Positions 6,307-7,888 of a stretch of DNA of 7,888 nucleotides are shown here, in pieces (the first letter of the stretch is position 1; each line of letters opens with the position of its first letter). The notes beneath the pieces are model-generated. The model was not told where the DNA came from. It made no database searches and worked only from the letters and a program-made list of their open reading frames with translations. The translations under genes were made by a program, and so were the position numbers. This DNA comes from an uncultured Clostridia bacterium (GTDB taxonomy: Bacteria > Bacillota > Clostridia > Christensenellales > Pumilibacteraceae), in contig CAKQJJ010000054.1 of the NCBI GenBank assembly GCA_934247335.1, positions 1 through 7,888 on the forward strand, in the 5' to 3' direction.

Positions 6307-7727
6307 ACGATTATATCGTATCGATAGGACTCGAAGTGCATTGCGAGCTTAAAACCAAAACCAAACTGCTTTGCTCGTGCAAAAACGATTTCGGCGGCGA
6401 ACCCAATACTCGTATCTGCCCGGTTTGCGCAGCGCTTCCCGGAGCCATGCCTGCTTTAAGCCGCGAAGCCGTAGACCTTGCGATAAAAGCGGGGCTTGCG
6501 CTCGGTTGCGAAATTCAGAAGTACTGCAAGTGGGACAGAAAAAACTTTTTCTACCCCGACTCGCCCAAAGCCTGGCAGACCACGCAGGCGGAATTGCCGC
6601 TGGTTAAAGGCGGCGTTGTGGAATACGACCTGGGCGGCGAGAAAAAAACCGTGCGTATAAACCGCATTCACCTAGAAGAAGACGCCGGCAAGCTTATTCA
6701 CGAGGGCAATAAAACTTTTATCGACCTCAACAGATGCGGCGTTCCGCTTATCGAAATAGTCACCGAACCCGATCTTCATTCTCCCGAGGAAACGGTTGCG
6801 TTTCTGGAAGAGTTGAAGCGCGAAATAAGCTATTCGGGCGTGTCCGACGTAAAAATGCAGGAAGGTTCGCTGCGTGTGGACGTCAATCTGTCGGTTGCCA
6901 AAAAAGGCGAAAATATCGGCGAGCGCACCGAAACAAAAAATCTCAACTCTTTCTCCGCGGTTAAACGCTCGTGCGAATACGAAGCGAAACGCCAGATAGA
7001 CGTGATAGAGCGCGGCGGTAAAATCTGTCGCGAAACGCGCCGCTGGGACGACGTTAAAGGCGTCGGATCGGTAATGCGCGGAAAGGAAGATCTGGATGAT
7101 TACAGATATTTCACCGAGCCCGACCTTCAACCGGTAGTGCTGACCGACGAATATATCGAAAATCTCGCTTTAAGTTTGCCGGAAAGCGCCAAAAAGCGCG
7201 TGCGCCGCTATATCGAGAATTTTAACCTTCCCGAATACGACGCAAAAGTTCTGACTGCCGACAAGCAGATAAGCGACCTGTACGACGACGCAGTAAAGTG
7301 CGGAGCCGATCCCAAAAAAGCCTCCAACTTCGTTATGGGCAGCGTAATGCGCCTGTATAAAGAAAACGGCGGAAAGCTTTGCGTAAACGCGGCTCAGATC
7401 GCCCTGCTTCTTCAAGCCGTAAACGACGGCAAAATCAGCCTTTCTACGGCAAAAGACGTCGTTTTGCCGGCAATCGGAAGCGAAAACGACAATCCGCTCG
7501 AAATAGCCGAAAAACTCGGCGTTTTGCAGATAAACGACCAAAAAGCGGCGGAAGAGCTTGTGGACAAAATCCTGTCCGAAAACAAAAAGGCGGCGGACGA
7601 TTACGCAGCCGGCAATAAAAAAGTAATATCGTTTCTTACGGGCGCGGTAATGAAAGCCTCGAAGGGCAAATTCAACCCCGAACTCGTAAGCAAAACAATT
7701 ATTAAAAAATTAAATCAAAAGGAGTAA
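6303..7727 (+). CDS. gatB: Asp/Glu-tRNA amidotransferase subunit B
   Basis: GatB binds the misacylated tRNA, phosphorylates the Glu or Asp side chain with ATP and transfers ammonia to it. The protein has 474 residues, the family norm. The N-terminal cradle domain shows GLEVHCEL (9-16), the four zinc-type cysteines C24, C26, C39 and C42 (CSC...CPVC), RINRIHLEEDAGK (118-130) with the metal-site acidic residues, and DLNRCGVPLIEIVTEPD (141-157). RTETKNLNSF (208-217) and DYRYFTEPDL (266-275) follow. The C-terminal YqeY-like tRNA-binding tail ends FLTGAVMKASKGKFNPELV (444-462). Residues 84-103 differ from the family pattern: the usual PKxYQISQ reads PKAWQTTQ and is followed by AELPLVKGG. The start at 6303 overlaps the gatA stop. 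No terminator follows; the next gene starts 3 nt after the stop. Confidence 0.97.
   Translation: MNDYIVSIGLEVHCELKTKTKLLCSCKNDFGGEPNTRICPVCAALPGAMPALSREAVDLAIKAGLALGCEIQKYCKWDRKNFFYPDSPKAWQTTQAELPLVKGGVVEYDLGGEKKTVRINRIHLEEDAGKLIHEGNKTFIDLNRCGVPLIEIVTEPDLHSPEETVAFLEELKREISYSGVSDVKMQEGSLRVDVNLSVAKKGENIGERTETKNLNSFSAVKRSCEYEAKRQIDVIERGGKICRETRRWDDVKGVGSVMRGKEDLDDYRYFTEPDLQPVVLTDEYIENLALSLPESAKKRVRRYIENFNLPEYDAKVLTADKQISDLYDDAVKCGADPKKASNFVMGSVMRLYKENGGKLCVNAAQIALLLQAVNDGKISLSTAKDVVLPAIGSENDNPLEIAEKLGVLQINDQKAAEELVDKILSENKKAADDYAAGNKKVISFLTGAVMKASKGKFNPELVSKTIIKKLNQKE
7717..7724 (+). promoter_or_regulatory. Shine-Dalgarno of the GH2-like gene
   Basis: AAAAGGAG lies 6 nt before the ATG at 7731 and overlaps the last codons of gatB. 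It supports a real gene start even though the gene is cut by the window edge. Confidence 0.8.
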
Positions 7728-7730
7728 AAA

Positions 7731-7888
7731 ATGAAAGTTTATCGTACTGAATTTCCCAATCCGCAGTTCGAGCGCGAAAATTGGCTGTGCCTGAACGGCG
7801 AATGGGAATTTGAAATCGACAACGCCAAAGTGGGCAAAGAAAAGGGCTATCAGAATCGCCCGTCGCTCGAAGGCAAAATCAACGTTCC
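7731..7888 (+). CDS. Glycoside hydrolase family 2-like protein, N-terminus (runs off right edge)
   Basis: Only the first 52 codons are visible. They begin MKVYRTEFPNPQFERENW and continue LCLNGEWEFEIDNAKVG. The pattern YPxPQFxRxxWxxLNGxWxFxxD is the characteristic entry into the galactose-binding-like sugar-binding domain at the front of family 2 glycoside hydrolases (beta-galactosidase, beta-glucuronidase and related enzymes). The missing part should hold the immunoglobulin-like domain and the TIM barrel with the two catalytic glutamates, so substrate and activity cannot be told. No signal peptide is present, so a cytoplasmic enzyme acting on imported oligosaccharides or glycosides is likely. 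It starts 3 nt after gatB with its own Shine-Dalgarno, and it may be co-transcribed with the gat genes. Confidence 0.82.
   Translation, partial: MKVYRTEFPNPQFERENWLCLNGEWEFEIDNAKVGKEKGYQNRPSLEGKINV

Overview
The window looks like ordinary chromosomal DNA from an anaerobic, Clostridia-like bacterium of the Bacillota. The reasons are a pyruvate:ferredoxin oxidoreductase, a GatCAB amidotransferase operon, an Lgt with the GCFFGGCCYG-type core, consensus TTGACA/TATAAT promoters and purine-rich Shine-Dalgarno sites. That placement is an inference from family resemblance; no rRNA or marker phylogeny is available here. I see no mobile element, CRISPR array, tRNA or rRNA gene, and no long gene-free stretch. 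The largest gap is about 260 bp.

Left part, minus strand. The first 1817 bases hold the N-terminal half of pyruvate:ferredoxin oxidoreductase (nifJ), which runs off the left edge. It has its own near-consensus promoter and a leader of about 80 nt. Upstream of it, a three-gene minus-strand operon reads lgt (prolipoprotein diacylglyceryl transferase), an SDR-family oxidoreductase, and a TRIC/YadS-type membrane channel protein. The intergenic gaps are 13 and 15 nt, and the operon ends in a clear intrinsic terminator that separates it from nifJ. The lgt promoter lies so close to the lgt ATG that the transcript is predicted to be leaderless.

Right part, plus strand. A promoter divergent from that of lgt drives gatC-gatA-gatB, which encode the three subunits of the tRNA-dependent amidotransferase that converts Glu-tRNA(Gln) and/or Asp-tRNA(Asn) into the amidated forms. 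The genes are tightly packed: 5 nt between gatC and gatA, and an ATGA overlap between gatA and gatB. Only 3 nt after gatB begins the N-terminus of a glycoside hydrolase family 2-like protein, cut off by the right edge.

Together these are housekeeping functions (central pyruvate metabolism, lipoprotein maturation, tRNA-Gln/Asn formation) plus one SDR and one channel of unknown substrate. Nothing here supports a new multi-gene system. The points most worth a second look are the predicted leaderless lgt transcript, the sugar hydrolase gene attached to the gat operon, and a locally divergent loop in GatB.
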